Below, piece by piece: positions 1-4,784 of a stretch of DNA of 5,479 bases. Position 1 is the stretch's first letter. Every line of letters starts with the position of its first letter. The DNA is from Candidatus Magasanikiibacteriota bacterium (GTDB lineage: Bacteria > Patescibacteriota > Patescibacteriia > Magasanikbacterales > GWA2-37-8), in NCBI GenBank assembly GCA_903858555.1, contig CAIOJG010000108.1, positions 1 through 5,479 on the forward strand. Direction: 5' to 3'. Below the pieces are notes generated by a model. The model did not search any database and was not told the DNA's origin. It was given only the letters and a program-made list of their open reading frames with translations. Both the position numbers and the translations under genes were made by a program.

Positions 1-478
1 AAATCTAAACGACGAAGAGCTTATATCTAGTTGCTTACCGTGGTTATTAAAATCTGGTTTGGTTGCTGAAAACGTTGATAAAACTTGGCTTTCCAAGGCT
101 TTAAATTTGGAGAAAGATCGAATCACTACTTTGGCCGATATCGGTGAAGCGCTCAAGTTTATTTTTACTCTATCGGATTATGCCGGTGAGATACTAGTTT
201 GGAAAAAGAGTTCATTGGAGGAAGTAAAAAATATATTGCCAAAGCTGGTTGAATATATGAGTACAATTGGTGTTCAAGACTGGAATAAAGAAAAAATGCA
301 GATTTTGGTAGGGGAATGGACGGCGCAAAATGCTTGGTCCAATGGACAGGTGCTGTGGCCATTACGAGTATCTCTGTCTGGGCAGCAAAATTCACCTGGT
401 CCTTTTGAAATAGCCGAAGTTTTGGGCAAGGATGAATCTCTCAAAAGATTAAATTTGGCTGTTTCAAAATTACAATAA
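1..478 (+). CDS. gltX: Glutamyl-tRNA synthetase, C-terminal part (5' end outside window)
   Basis: This is the 3' end of a class I glutamyl-tRNA synthetase, which charges tRNA-Glu (and in many bacteria also mischarges tRNA-Gln) in the cytoplasm. The reading frame is open from base 2 without a start, so the gene begins upstream; the TTG at 59 is an internal leucine codon. About 158 residues are visible. They cover the helical anticodon-binding region, ending with the family's diagnostic C-terminal block: a WPLRVSLSG motif, then SPGPFEIAEVLGKDESLKRL shortly before the stop. That block matches the (P)LRvAltG...PflFeilelLGkeetl.RL pattern of bacterial GluRS. The catalytic HIGH and KMSKS motifs lie off the window, so whether it is discriminating or non-discriminating cannot be told. 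The frame ends at TAA without disruption, and a hairpin plus terminator follow. The family call is confident. Confidence 0.93.
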   Translation, partial: NLNDEELISSCLPWLLKSGLVAENVDKTWLSKALNLEKDRITTLADIGEALKFIFTLSDYAGEILVWKKSSLEEVKNILPKLVEYMSTIGVQDWNKEKMQILVGEWTAQNAWSNGQVLWPLRVSLSGQQNSPGPFEIAEVLGKDESLKRLNLAVSKLQ

Positions 479-480
479 AA

Positions 481-512
481 GGGCTGAGCGGATATTAATT
501 TCCGTGATGCCC
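481..512 (+). other. Hairpin just after the gltX stop
   Basis: Two bases after the gltX stop, GGGC (481-484) pairs with GCCC (509-512) and CGGA (489-492) pairs with TCCG (501-504). The two stems are separated by a symmetric internal loop, TGAG opposite TGAT, which could form tandem sheared G-A pairs. No T-run follows, so it is not an intrinsic terminator by itself. It could protect the 3' end of the gltX mRNA or be incidental. The pairing is seen in the sequence; the role is unknown. Confidence 0.4.
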
Positions 513-528
513 GCAAATAGTAAGTTAG

Positions 529-551
529 ACTGAAAAATATTCAGTTTTTTT
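529..551 (+). terminator. Weak intrinsic terminator after gltX
   Basis: ACTGAA (529-534) pairs with TTCAGT (540-545) around a 5-base loop, and the right arm runs into seven consecutive T residues (545-551). The stem is short and has only two G-C pairs, so it is weak, but the position between gltX and the next promoter fits a transcript end. Confidence 0.6.
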
Positions 552-559
552 GTTATATG

Positions 560-568
560 TGATATAAT
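560..568 (+). promoter_or_regulatory. Extended -10 promoter for the M23 hydrolase gene
   Basis: TGATATAAT (560-568) is a perfect extended -10 element (TGn followed by TATAAT). I see no convincing -35 hexamer 16-18 bp upstream, which is common when the extended element is present. Only six bases separate it from the ATG at 575, so the expected start of transcription falls on or next to the start codon. This implies a leaderless mRNA. Confidence 0.75.
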
Positions 569-574
569 TTAAAC

Positions 575-1801
575 ATGTCACAAAAGTCTAAGACAGTCTT
601 GTTTATTTTATTGGTGGGTTTGATTTTTAGGTCTGGCCATTCTTTTGTTTTAGCGGACAATACCAGTCCGGAAGTTGATAAACTAAATACCGAGATTGAC
701 CTTAGAAAAGATAAAATCAAAGAGTTGGAAGATACAATTGCAAAGTATAAAGATAATATAACTCAAAAACAAACCGAAGGAGTCTCGTTGAAAAATCAAT
801 TAAATATCATTCAAAATCGAATTGCCGAAGCTCAGGTTAGTGTTGATTTGATCACTCAAGAATTGGAAAAATCCAAGTTGGAGATTGATTCCTTGAACAT
901 TGATATCTCAAAAAAACAAGAGACTATTGATAAGGAAAAAAAAATGATTTCCAAGATCATTCAGAGCCTTCACGCGGATGATCAAAAGAACTTTATGGAA
1001 ATAATGTTAACTAACACTAATTTTTCTGATTTTTATAATCAAGCTAAATATTTGCAGGATGTGTATATTGATCTGGGGCGATCGGTGCGTCAGGTGAGGA
1101 TTGTCAGAGAAGATTTGGATCAAAGGAAAACAGAAGCCGAAGCCAAAAAAAAAGAGTATGATTCTTTGTTGACGGAATTGGATAATAAAAAGAACGATTT
1201 GAATGACGAGTTGGATAATAAGCAAACATTATTATCGGAGACAAAAAATTCTGAATTAAGATTTCAGACTTTGTTGGATAGTTTGCGTCAACAATATAAA
1301 ATAACCGAAACCGAAGTTCAGAGTTACGAATCACAAGTTCGTAAAAAATTGGACGATCAACAACGATTTAAAGATGTTAGCACTGGAGGAGGGGATATTG
1401 ATTGGCCGACTCCTGCCCGTTATATTACCGCGCGTTTTCATGATCCGGATTATCCGTTTCGCAATGTTTTTCAGCATAGCGGTATTGATATTCGTATGCC
1501 GCAAGGTTCGCCGGTGTACGCGGCTAGCTCTGGTTATATTGGTCGTGCCAAACATTGTACCTTGGCTAGTTGTTATAGCTATATTTTGCTTATTCAAAAT
1601 GACAGTCTTTCTACCCTGTATGGTCACTTGAGTAGATTGGTTGCTGAACAAGATCAGTATGTGACCAAAGGTGATTTGATTGGTTACTCTGGCGGCACCC
1701 CTGGAATGGTAGGCTCTGGACCGTTTGTCACCGGTGCCCATCTGCATTTTGAAGTGCGTTTAAATGGTATACCGGTTGACCCGTTGGGCTATTTACCGTA
1801 G
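575..1801 (+). CDS. Secreted coiled-coil M23 (LytM-type) peptidoglycan hydrolase, PcsB/EnvC-like
   Basis: A 408-residue exported murein hydrolase expected to cut peptide cross-links during growth or division. Residues 1-27 form a signal peptide: a basic start, hydrophobic VLFILLVGLIF, and a likely cut after VLA at 27. Residues about 30-265 are charged coiled coil, interrupted near 138-165 by a segment (LTNTNFSDFYNQAKYLQDV) like the hinge of PcsB, CwlO and EnvC proteins. The C-terminal M23 domain (about 275-408) holds every active-site residue: H301 and D305 (HSGID), H351 (YGH), H389 and H391 (HLHFEV). It is therefore probably a real zinc endopeptidase rather than a degenerate amidase activator such as E. 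coli EnvC. Homologues are gated by FtsEX; no ftsEX is in the window, so that link is inference. The ATG at 575 is chosen because it gives a complete signal peptide and lies right behind the promoter; there is no SD. ddl follows 32 bp downstream. Confidence 0.92.
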   Translation: MSQKSKTVLFILLVGLIFRSGHSFVLADNTSPEVDKLNTEIDLRKDKIKELEDTIAKYKDNITQKQTEGVSLKNQLNIIQNRIAEAQVSVDLITQELEKSKLEIDSLNIDISKKQETIDKEKKMISKIIQSLHADDQKNFMEIMLTNTNFSDFYNQAKYLQDVYIDLGRSVRQVRIVREDLDQRKTEAEAKKKEYDSLLTELDNKKNDLNDELDNKQTLLSETKNSELRFQTLLDSLRQQYKITETEVQSYESQVRKKLDDQQRFKDVSTGGGDIDWPTPARYITARFHDPDYPFRNVFQHSGIDIRMPQGSPVYAASSGYIGRAKHCTLASCYSYILLIQNDSLSTLYGHLSRLVAEQDQYVTKGDLIGYSGGTPGMVGSGPFVTGAHLHFEVRLNGIPVDPLGYLP

Positions 1802-1810
1802 AATTAAGGG

Positions 1811-1816
1811 TATAAT
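1811..1816 (+). promoter_or_regulatory. -10 box in front of ddl
   Basis: A perfect TATAAT lies in the 32-bp gap between the hydrolase and ddl, 17 bases before the ddl ATG. No good -35 is seen at normal spacing (TTGGGC at 1784-1789 is 21 bp away), so it is probably weak. A second possible box, TTTAAT at 1821-1826, is seven bases from the ATG. Either would give a very short leader. Read-through from the hydrolase promoter is equally possible because no terminator separates the two genes. Confidence 0.5.
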
Positions 1817-1833
1817 TTAGTTTAATTTTAAAT

Positions 1834-2814
1834 ATGAAGAAATTAAAAGTGGCTGTTTTGTACGGTGGATCTTCGTCGGAACGAGAAGTTTCTTTGGTTA
1901 CCGGTCAGGCAGTTTTTGAAAATTTAGATCGTAAAAAATATATACCTAGTTTGGTTGAAATGACTACAGATAATCATTTTGTTTTAAAGAATAAAAATAA
2001 GAAAGTATTTTTAGATTTTGCCAACAAAGATAGAAAACATTTTGACGTGGTGTTTATTGCGTTGCACGGGTCACCTGGTGAAGATGGCACGGTACAGGGA
2101 ATGTTTGAGGCGTTTGGAATAAGATACACCGGTCCAAATACTTTGAGCAGTGCACTGTGTATGAATAAAGTTTATGCTGGGCTGACTTATTATTCTTGGC
2201 ATTTGCCGCATCCGGCCTTTATCGATATCACTGCTAAAAATTGGAAAAGCAACCAAAAAGAAATGTTGAGCGCTATCAATGCCAATGTTGGTTATCCGTG
2301 TGTAGTAAAACCAGCGGATCAAGGATCGGCGGTCGGTGTGAGTATCGTCAAAACCGAAGATGATTTGAAAAAAGCAGTCGGCCGTACTATAAAAAAATTC
2401 CCTTGGTTGTTGGCGCAGAAATTCATCAAAGGCCAAGAAGCAACTTGTGGTGTGCTGGAGAAAAAAGGTGAAGTGTTTGCTTTGCCACCGACTCATATTT
2501 TACCTCAGGTTGGAAAGTTTTATGATTATAAATCAAAATATTCTGCCGGTGGTTCTAAACATATCTGCCCGGCTGATTTTCCAGAAGAAATAAATAAAGC
2601 TATGCAGGATATGGCACTTATTGCTCACAAAGCGCTTGGATGCCGTGGAATGAGTCGTACGGACTTTTTTTACGGAGATGACGGCAAGGTGTATATAATA
2701 GAAACAAATACAATTCCAGGAATGACCGGCACTAGTTTGTTGCCGGAAGCGGCTGGAAAAGCGGGGATTACATTTCCAAAGATGTTGGATATGATTATTG
2801 CTTCGGCATTATAG
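1834..2814 (+). CDS. ddl: D-alanine--D-alanine ligase
   Basis: A complete 326-residue cytoplasmic ATP-grasp ligase joining two D-alanines for the peptidoglycan stem peptide. The N-terminal domain starts with LYGGSSSEREVSL (E16 matches the substrate-binding E15 of E. coli DdlB) and contains LHGSPGEDGTVQGMFEAFG near 77-95. The ATP-grasp part has K112 (MNK), K159 (VVKP), the glycine/serine loop QGSAVGVS at 163-170, and R275 and D277 (SRTD). The metal ligands are E290 and N292 in ETNTIPGMTGTSL. Y236 in YDYKSKY aligns with Y216 of DdlB, which supports D-Ala-D-Ala rather than D-Ala-D-lactate specificity. The length is normal and no key residue is missing. There is no SD before the ATG; the start is set by the motif-bearing N-terminus and the nearby -10 box. 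It follows the murein hydrolase on the same strand, which fits an envelope pair, and ends just before a terminator. Confidence 0.96.
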   Translation: MKKLKVAVLYGGSSSEREVSLVTGQAVFENLDRKKYIPSLVEMTTDNHFVLKNKNKKVFLDFANKDRKHFDVVFIALHGSPGEDGTVQGMFEAFGIRYTGPNTLSSALCMNKVYAGLTYYSWHLPHPAFIDITAKNWKSNQKEMLSAINANVGYPCVVKPADQGSAVGVSIVKTEDDLKKAVGRTIKKFPWLLAQKFIKGQEATCGVLEKKGEVFALPPTHILPQVGKFYDYKSKYSAGGSKHICPADFPEEINKAMQDMALIAHKALGCRGMSRTDFFYGDDGKVYIIETNTIPGMTGTSLLPEAAGKAGITFPKMLDMIIASAL

Positions 2815-2828
2815 AATAAATCAATTTT

Positions 2829-2854
2829 AAAACAGCTCTTCAAGGGGCTGTTTT
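2829..2854 (+). terminator. Intrinsic terminator after ddl
   Basis: AAAACAGC (2829-2836) pairs perfectly with GCTGTTTT (2847-2854) around a loop that may shorten further through C-G and G-T pairs. The T residues are part of the right arm and the A residues part of the left arm, so it could work weakly in both directions. It lies 14 bases beyond the ddl stop. Confidence 0.7.
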
Positions 2855-2855
2855 A

Positions 2856-2884
2856 TTGACTTTTGGTGAAATATCGGTTAGTAT
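2856..2884 (+). promoter_or_regulatory. Sigma-70-type promoter of the GC-rich island
   Basis: TTGACT (2856-2861, five of six matches to the -35 consensus) is followed after exactly 17 bp by TAGTAT (2879-2884, four of six matches to the -10). It starts directly behind the ddl terminator. Transcription would begin near 2891, giving a leader of roughly 38 bases before the ATG at 2929. Confidence 0.55.
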
Positions 2885-2919
2885 TTTAGAGGTTGTTCGC
2901 GGGCACAAACGCCCATTAC

Positions 2920-2925
2920 AGGAAA
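2920..2925 (+). promoter_or_regulatory. Shine-Dalgarno sequence of the 34-codon ORF
   Basis: AGGAAA lies three bases before the ATG at 2929 (AGGA with a five-base gap). A small GGGC/GCCC hairpin (2901-2904 with 2911-2914) sits just upstream and could affect access. This signal picks out 2929 as the start and contrasts with the SD-less starts of the hydrolase and ddl genes. Confidence 0.5.
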
Positions 2926-2928
2926 GTC

Positions 2929-3033
2929 ATGAAGAAAGACAAAATGGTTCATCTGGTTGGTCCAGTCCTGCCTCGCAAGGTGCGCGACGCTTTTCCAGTG
3001 CGCAAACTCAAGGGGGCGGTCCAGGTTTCCTGA
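2929..3033 (+). CDS. Small basic ORF in a GC-rich island, possibly cut short by a frameshift
   Basis: A 34-codon ORF with its own promoter and SD, encoding a basic peptide starting MKKDKMVHLVGPVLPRKV and ending QVS at TGA 3031-3033. I recognise no family. DNA here is about 55-60% GC by hand count, far above the flanking genes, and 21 of 34 third positions are G or C. The same style of coding continues in the +1 frame from 3029 (PEFLPQQKAVAGTVAGLSR...) to TGA 3134-3136. A single-base shift in GTTTCC (3025-3030) would join the two into a product of about 70 residues. It may therefore be a frameshifted gene, a programmed +1 shift, a sequencing error, or a true short peptide. A structured RNA without translation is also possible. 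A longer ORF in a third frame (from 2856) has no start signal and looks like a shadow. Confidence 0.4.
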   Translation: MKKDKMVHLVGPVLPRKVRDAFPVRKLKGAVQVS

Positions 3034-3039
3034 ATTCTT

Positions 3040-3147
3040 GCCACAGCAAAAAGCGGTGGCGGGCACGGTCGCAGGTCTGTCGCGCGCAGACCTCATCGTT
3101 CCCCAATATTTATTTTTCTCAAGTAAACATTGGTGAAATGAGGTCTG
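3040..3147 (+). other. Cluster of hairpins with two alternative pairings in the GC-rich island
   Basis: Hairpin 1 is GCCAC (3040-3044) with GTGGC (3056-3060), plus GC/GC inside one A-G mismatch, capped by five A residues. Hairpin 2 is AGGTCTG (3073-3079) with CAGACCT (3087-3093) and a 7-base loop. The strand CAGACCTCAT (3087-3096) also pairs perfectly over 10 bp with ATGAGGTCTG (3138-3147), so hairpin 2 and the longer-range stem exclude each other. All lie between the small ORF's TGA and the terminator. This could be an attenuator-like switch, the body of a structured RNA, or chance in GC-rich sequence. Confidence 0.4.
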
Positions 3148-3161
3148 AAAAATAACTAAAT

Positions 3162-3194
3162 AAAATATCCCGACTCTCTGCCGGGATATTTTTT
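3162..3194. terminator. Strong bidirectional terminator between convergent units
   Basis: AAAATATCCCG (3162-3172) pairs perfectly with CGGGATATTTT (3182-3192) around a nine-base loop. T-runs lie on the right for the plus strand and, from the A-run, on the left for the minus strand. It ends the island transcript on the plus strand and the recombinase transcript on the minus strand; the recombinase TAA (3195-3193) overlaps its edge. Confidence 0.88.
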
Positions 3195-4143
3195 ATTTGT
3201 CGAAAAGAGGGTGAAATTCATGGTGAGTTTTTTCTGCATATCTGTCGGAGGCGTGGACGTATCTAGTCGTTGTGTCTAGCGATTCGTGGCCAAGAAGTAT
3301 TTGGATGGCAGCCGGATTGGCGCCTTTTTCCGCCAAAAATGTGGCAAAGCTATGACGCAAAGTATGGGCGCTAATCGGTAAGTTGATATCTAACAATTGA
3401 CGGTATTGTTTGATTTTATACTGCAAATAATTTGTAGAAAGTTTTTTATTTTTTTCATTATTATTTCTGCCTCGGTAGGGGATAAACAGCATATCAGAAG
3501 TGCTATTTCTTTTGGTTAAATAACTTTTTAAATGAGCTAAAGCACGAGGTGTTAAATAAACAAAACGTTGTTTTTTCCCTTTTCCTAAAATGTAAATTTT
3601 TCCTGTCTGATCAATTTGATTTACTTTTAAAGATAATAACTCAGAAATACGCATTCCTGTAGCAAATAAAGTCTCAAGCATTGCGCGATTTCTTAAAGCA
3701 ACTTGAATTTTTTCCTCATATTTTGTCGGTGCTTCTATAAGAGTGATAAGCTGTTCAAATTCTGGTACGCGAGCGCTCTTTTTCTCATTTTTGAGTAGTT
3801 TGATGGCGTTTGGTGAGATTGGAGATCTGTGATCCATGTCTTCCATAAACTTTAAATATGAGCGTATGGAAGAAAGGATGCGGTTTATGGAGTAACTGTT
3901 GAGTTTTTTTTCTGGCTTGTGGTCTTCGGCGGTTCTACGGTCTGATGAGCTTAAATATGCTTTGAAACGTAAAATGTCTGTCTTATTTATGGTTTCAAAA
4001 GATTTGCTTATATCATTGCTCAAAAAAGTTTCAAAAGTTTTTAAATCACGTTCATAATTATACGCAGTTTCTTCTGAAAAATTGTTGGCTCTAAGATTTA
4101 AAATAAAATCATCAAGATATGGAAGAGGGTGTTGGTTGGTCAT
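3193..4143 (-). CDS. Tyrosine recombinase, XerC/XerD-like
   Basis: A complete 316-residue tyrosine site-specific recombinase, which cuts and rejoins DNA through a 3'-phosphotyrosine. Residues about 6-105 are the SAM-like core-binding domain and about 120-305 the catalytic domain. All six catalytic residues are visible: R165 (GMRISELLSL), K188 (GKGKKQR), H260 and R263 (HTLRHSFATF), H286 (LLGHESLDTTTRY) and nucleophile Y295. The length and motif spacing suit XerC/XerD, which resolve chromosome dimers at dif. The protein is slightly longer than usual because of charged inserts near 67-81 and 224-236. Its ATG overlaps the TGA of the upstream HNH gene by four bases (ATGA), so the two are co-transcribed and probably translationally coupled. 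An integrase of a small mobile unit is the alternative; no clear flanking att repeats were found. The enzyme class is certain, the precise role is not. Confidence 0.93.
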   Translation of the reverse strand: MTNQHPLPYLDDFILNLRANNFSEETAYNYERDLKTFETFLSNDISKSFETINKTDILRFKAYLSSSDRRTAEDHKPEKKLNSYSINRILSSIRSYLKFMEDMDHRSPISPNAIKLLKNEKKSARVPEFEQLITLIEAPTKYEEKIQVALRNRAMLETLFATGMRISELLSLKVNQIDQTGKIYILGKGKKQRFVYLTPRALAHLKSYLTKRNSTSDMLFIPYRGRNNNEKNKKLSTNYLQYKIKQYRQLLDINLPISAHTLRHSFATFLAEKGANPAAIQILLGHESLDTTTRYVHASDRYAEKTHHEFHPLFDK

Positions 4144-4334
4144 ATTCTTTCGTTTAATATCATTTTCCCGTGATTACATTCGCGACAGAGTGCCCTGAGA
4201 TTATTTATGTCGTTTGTTCCTTCTTTGACCACCGGAATGATATGATCAACTACTAGTATAGCATCCTGGGCGGTTATGCCGCAAATAACGCATCTAGAAC
4301 AGTCTCTCTTTGATTTCATTTTATTTAAGCGCAT
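4140..4334 (-). CDS. Minimal HNH endonuclease-domain protein
   Basis: A 64-residue protein that is almost nothing but an HNH (beta-beta-alpha metal) nuclease domain. It shows CVIC (C15, C18), the catalytic VVDHIIPV block with H31, N45 in NDINNLRAL, and CREC (C50, C53) followed by NHGK. The two CxxC pairs would hold a structural zinc and H31 is the expected general base. The frame could be extended to a TTG at 4391, but that codon lies between the -35 and -10 of the likely promoter and would not be transcribed. The ATG at 4334 is therefore preferred, with another ATG at 4319 possible; there is no SD. The stop overlaps the recombinase start (ATGA), which points to a two-gene unit. Proteins this small may be stand-alone nickases or nucleases, or DNA-binding partners. 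A role with the recombinase is inference; the domain call is firm. Confidence 0.85.
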   Translation of the reverse strand: MRLNKMKSKRDCSRCVICGITAQDAILVVDHIIPVVKEGTNDINNLRALCRECNHGKMILNERI

Positions 4335-4342
4335 ATTTGCTA

Positions 4343-4382
4343 TATATAATTGAGTGTAAGAGTTATTATACTCAATTATATA
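4343..4382. repeat. Perfect 13-bp inverted repeat over the HNH-recombinase promoter
   Basis: TATATAATTGAGT (4343-4355) and ACTCAATTATATA (4370-4382) are exact reverse complements separated by 14 bp. One arm contains the -10 box of the minus-strand promoter and the other lies in the short leader. The first arm lies mostly upstream of the expected transcription start, so a full hairpin would not form in the RNA, and a DNA-level role is more likely. It could be an operator for autoregulation or a binding site for the recombinase. The 13-14-13 geometry does not match dif (11-6-11). Confidence 0.7.
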
Positions 4383-4403
4383 ACAAAGCAAATAGATTGT
4401 AAA
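4375..4403 (-). promoter_or_regulatory. Promoter of the HNH-recombinase operon
   Basis: Read on the minus strand, TTTACA (4403-4398, five of six) is followed after exactly 17 bp by a perfect TATAAT (4380-4375). Transcription should start near 4368, about 34 bases before the HNH ATG at 4334. The -10 sits inside the inverted repeat, so a protein bound there would block RNA polymerase. A second TATAAT-like match at 4370-4365 lacks a matching -35. Confidence 0.75.
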
Positions 4404-4429
4404 GTTATCTTATCCACATGAATTTGTAA

Positions 4430-4445
4430 CCCCTCCTCCACCACC
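4430..4445 (-). other. G-rich tract able to form a two-layer G-quadruplex
   Basis: The minus strand reads five G-runs with single-base spacers: GG-T-GG-T-GG-A-GG-A-GGGG. Short loops favour folding, but only two stacked layers are possible. It lies between the terminator of the small zinc-ribbon gene and the -35 of the HNH-recombinase promoter, where no coding sequence is present. Confidence 0.4.
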
Positions 4446-4453
4446 ACTCAATT

Positions 4454-4482
4454 AAAAAATCTCCACCGTTAAAGTGAAGATT
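4454..4482 (-). terminator. Intrinsic terminator of the zinc-ribbon gene
   Basis: On the minus strand AATCTTCAC (4482-4474) pairs with GTGGAGATT (4466-4458) with one G-T wobble, and a run of six T residues follows (4459-4454). It lies about 60 bases past the stop at 4542. Between that stop and this terminator I see no further gene. Confidence 0.75.
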
Positions 4483-4541
4483 TAAATTTGAGGTGTGCGA
4501 CTTTATTTGTCCGTGGAAAAATGTCGCCAAAACCTCCGAAG

Positions 4542-4754
4542 CTACCGCTCAATTTTCAGCTCCAATCCGCCCTCCGCGGATTCCTCCGGTGGAATCGTGA
4601 TGATATGCCTGCTGCCACACGTCCTGCAGCGAACTTCGGCGTTGTCCATCTTGTCCATCAGGGAATGCTTGTTGTGGGAAAGCACTCGGTGTTGGGTGGT
4701 GGCGCCGCATCTGGCTATACACCAAATATCCCGGAAATTGTCTCCTGAATCCAT
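4542..4754 (-). CDS. Small GC-rich protein with a putative zinc ribbon, function unknown
   Basis: A 70-residue protein starting MDSGDNFRDIW, with CIARCG (C12, C16) and CRTCG (C43, C46). The two cysteine pairs are 26 residues apart, a spacing that could bind one zinc in a ribbon fold. The first pair is CxxxC rather than the usual CxxC. The tail (PPEESAEGGLELKIER) is acidic and probably flexible. Several histidines (H22, H27, H30, H50) lie nearby. I do not recognise the family. That it is real is supported by a complete expression cassette: a near-consensus promoter, an unusually strong SD four bases before the ATG, and its own terminator. The DNA is about 55% GC by hand count, unlike the AT-rich neighbours. 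It is transcribed separately from ftsQ upstream and from the HNH-recombinase pair downstream. Plus-strand ORFs over the same bases lack such signals. Confidence 0.65.
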   Translation of the reverse strand: MDSGDNFRDIWCIARCGATTQHRVLSHNKHSLMDKMDNAEVRCRTCGSRHIITIPPEESAEGGLELKIER

Positions 4755-4758
4755 GTCC

Positions 4759-4764
4759 CCTCCT
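4759..4764 (-). promoter_or_regulatory. Strong Shine-Dalgarno of the zinc-ribbon gene
   Basis: The minus strand reads AGGAGG followed by GGAC and then the ATG at 4754. This is a full anti-SD match at slightly short spacing. It fixes the start and shows that the host ribosome probably uses SD pairing for at least some genes, although the hydrolase, ddl and HNH starts have none. Confidence 0.75.
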
Positions 4765-4784
4765 AGCCCAAAGATTGAGACTGT

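Noticed and set aside
1007..2496. Minus-strand ORFs of 72-141 codons opposite the hydrolase and ddl genes
   Set aside because: They lie antisense to genes with intact catalytic motifs, lack start signals and show no recognisable domain.
2910..3100. RNase P RNA or another known structural RNA, suggested by AGGAAAGTC at 2920-2928
   Set aside because: Only that short string resembles the RNase P core. The other conserved parts, such as the ACAGAA and GAGCAAACC elements, are missing, and the transcript is short. No tmRNA or SRP RNA motifs were seen either.
2856..3155. A 99-codon plus-strand ORF covering the GC-rich island
   Set aside because: Its TTG start coincides with the -35 hexamer of the likely promoter, so it would not be transcribed. 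It has no SD, and its composition (rich in S, R, G, Q) looks like an out-of-frame reading of the 2929 ORF.
4335..4391. N-terminal extension of the HNH protein from a TTG at 4391
   Set aside because: The extension runs through the promoter -10 and the inverted repeat, and the TTG lies upstream of the expected transcription start. The extra residues add nothing to the HNH domain.
3096..4500. Attachment-site direct repeats flanking the HNH-recombinase unit
   Set aside because: By eye I found no shared block longer than short AT-rich words between the left and right flanks, so an integrated element cannot be delimited.
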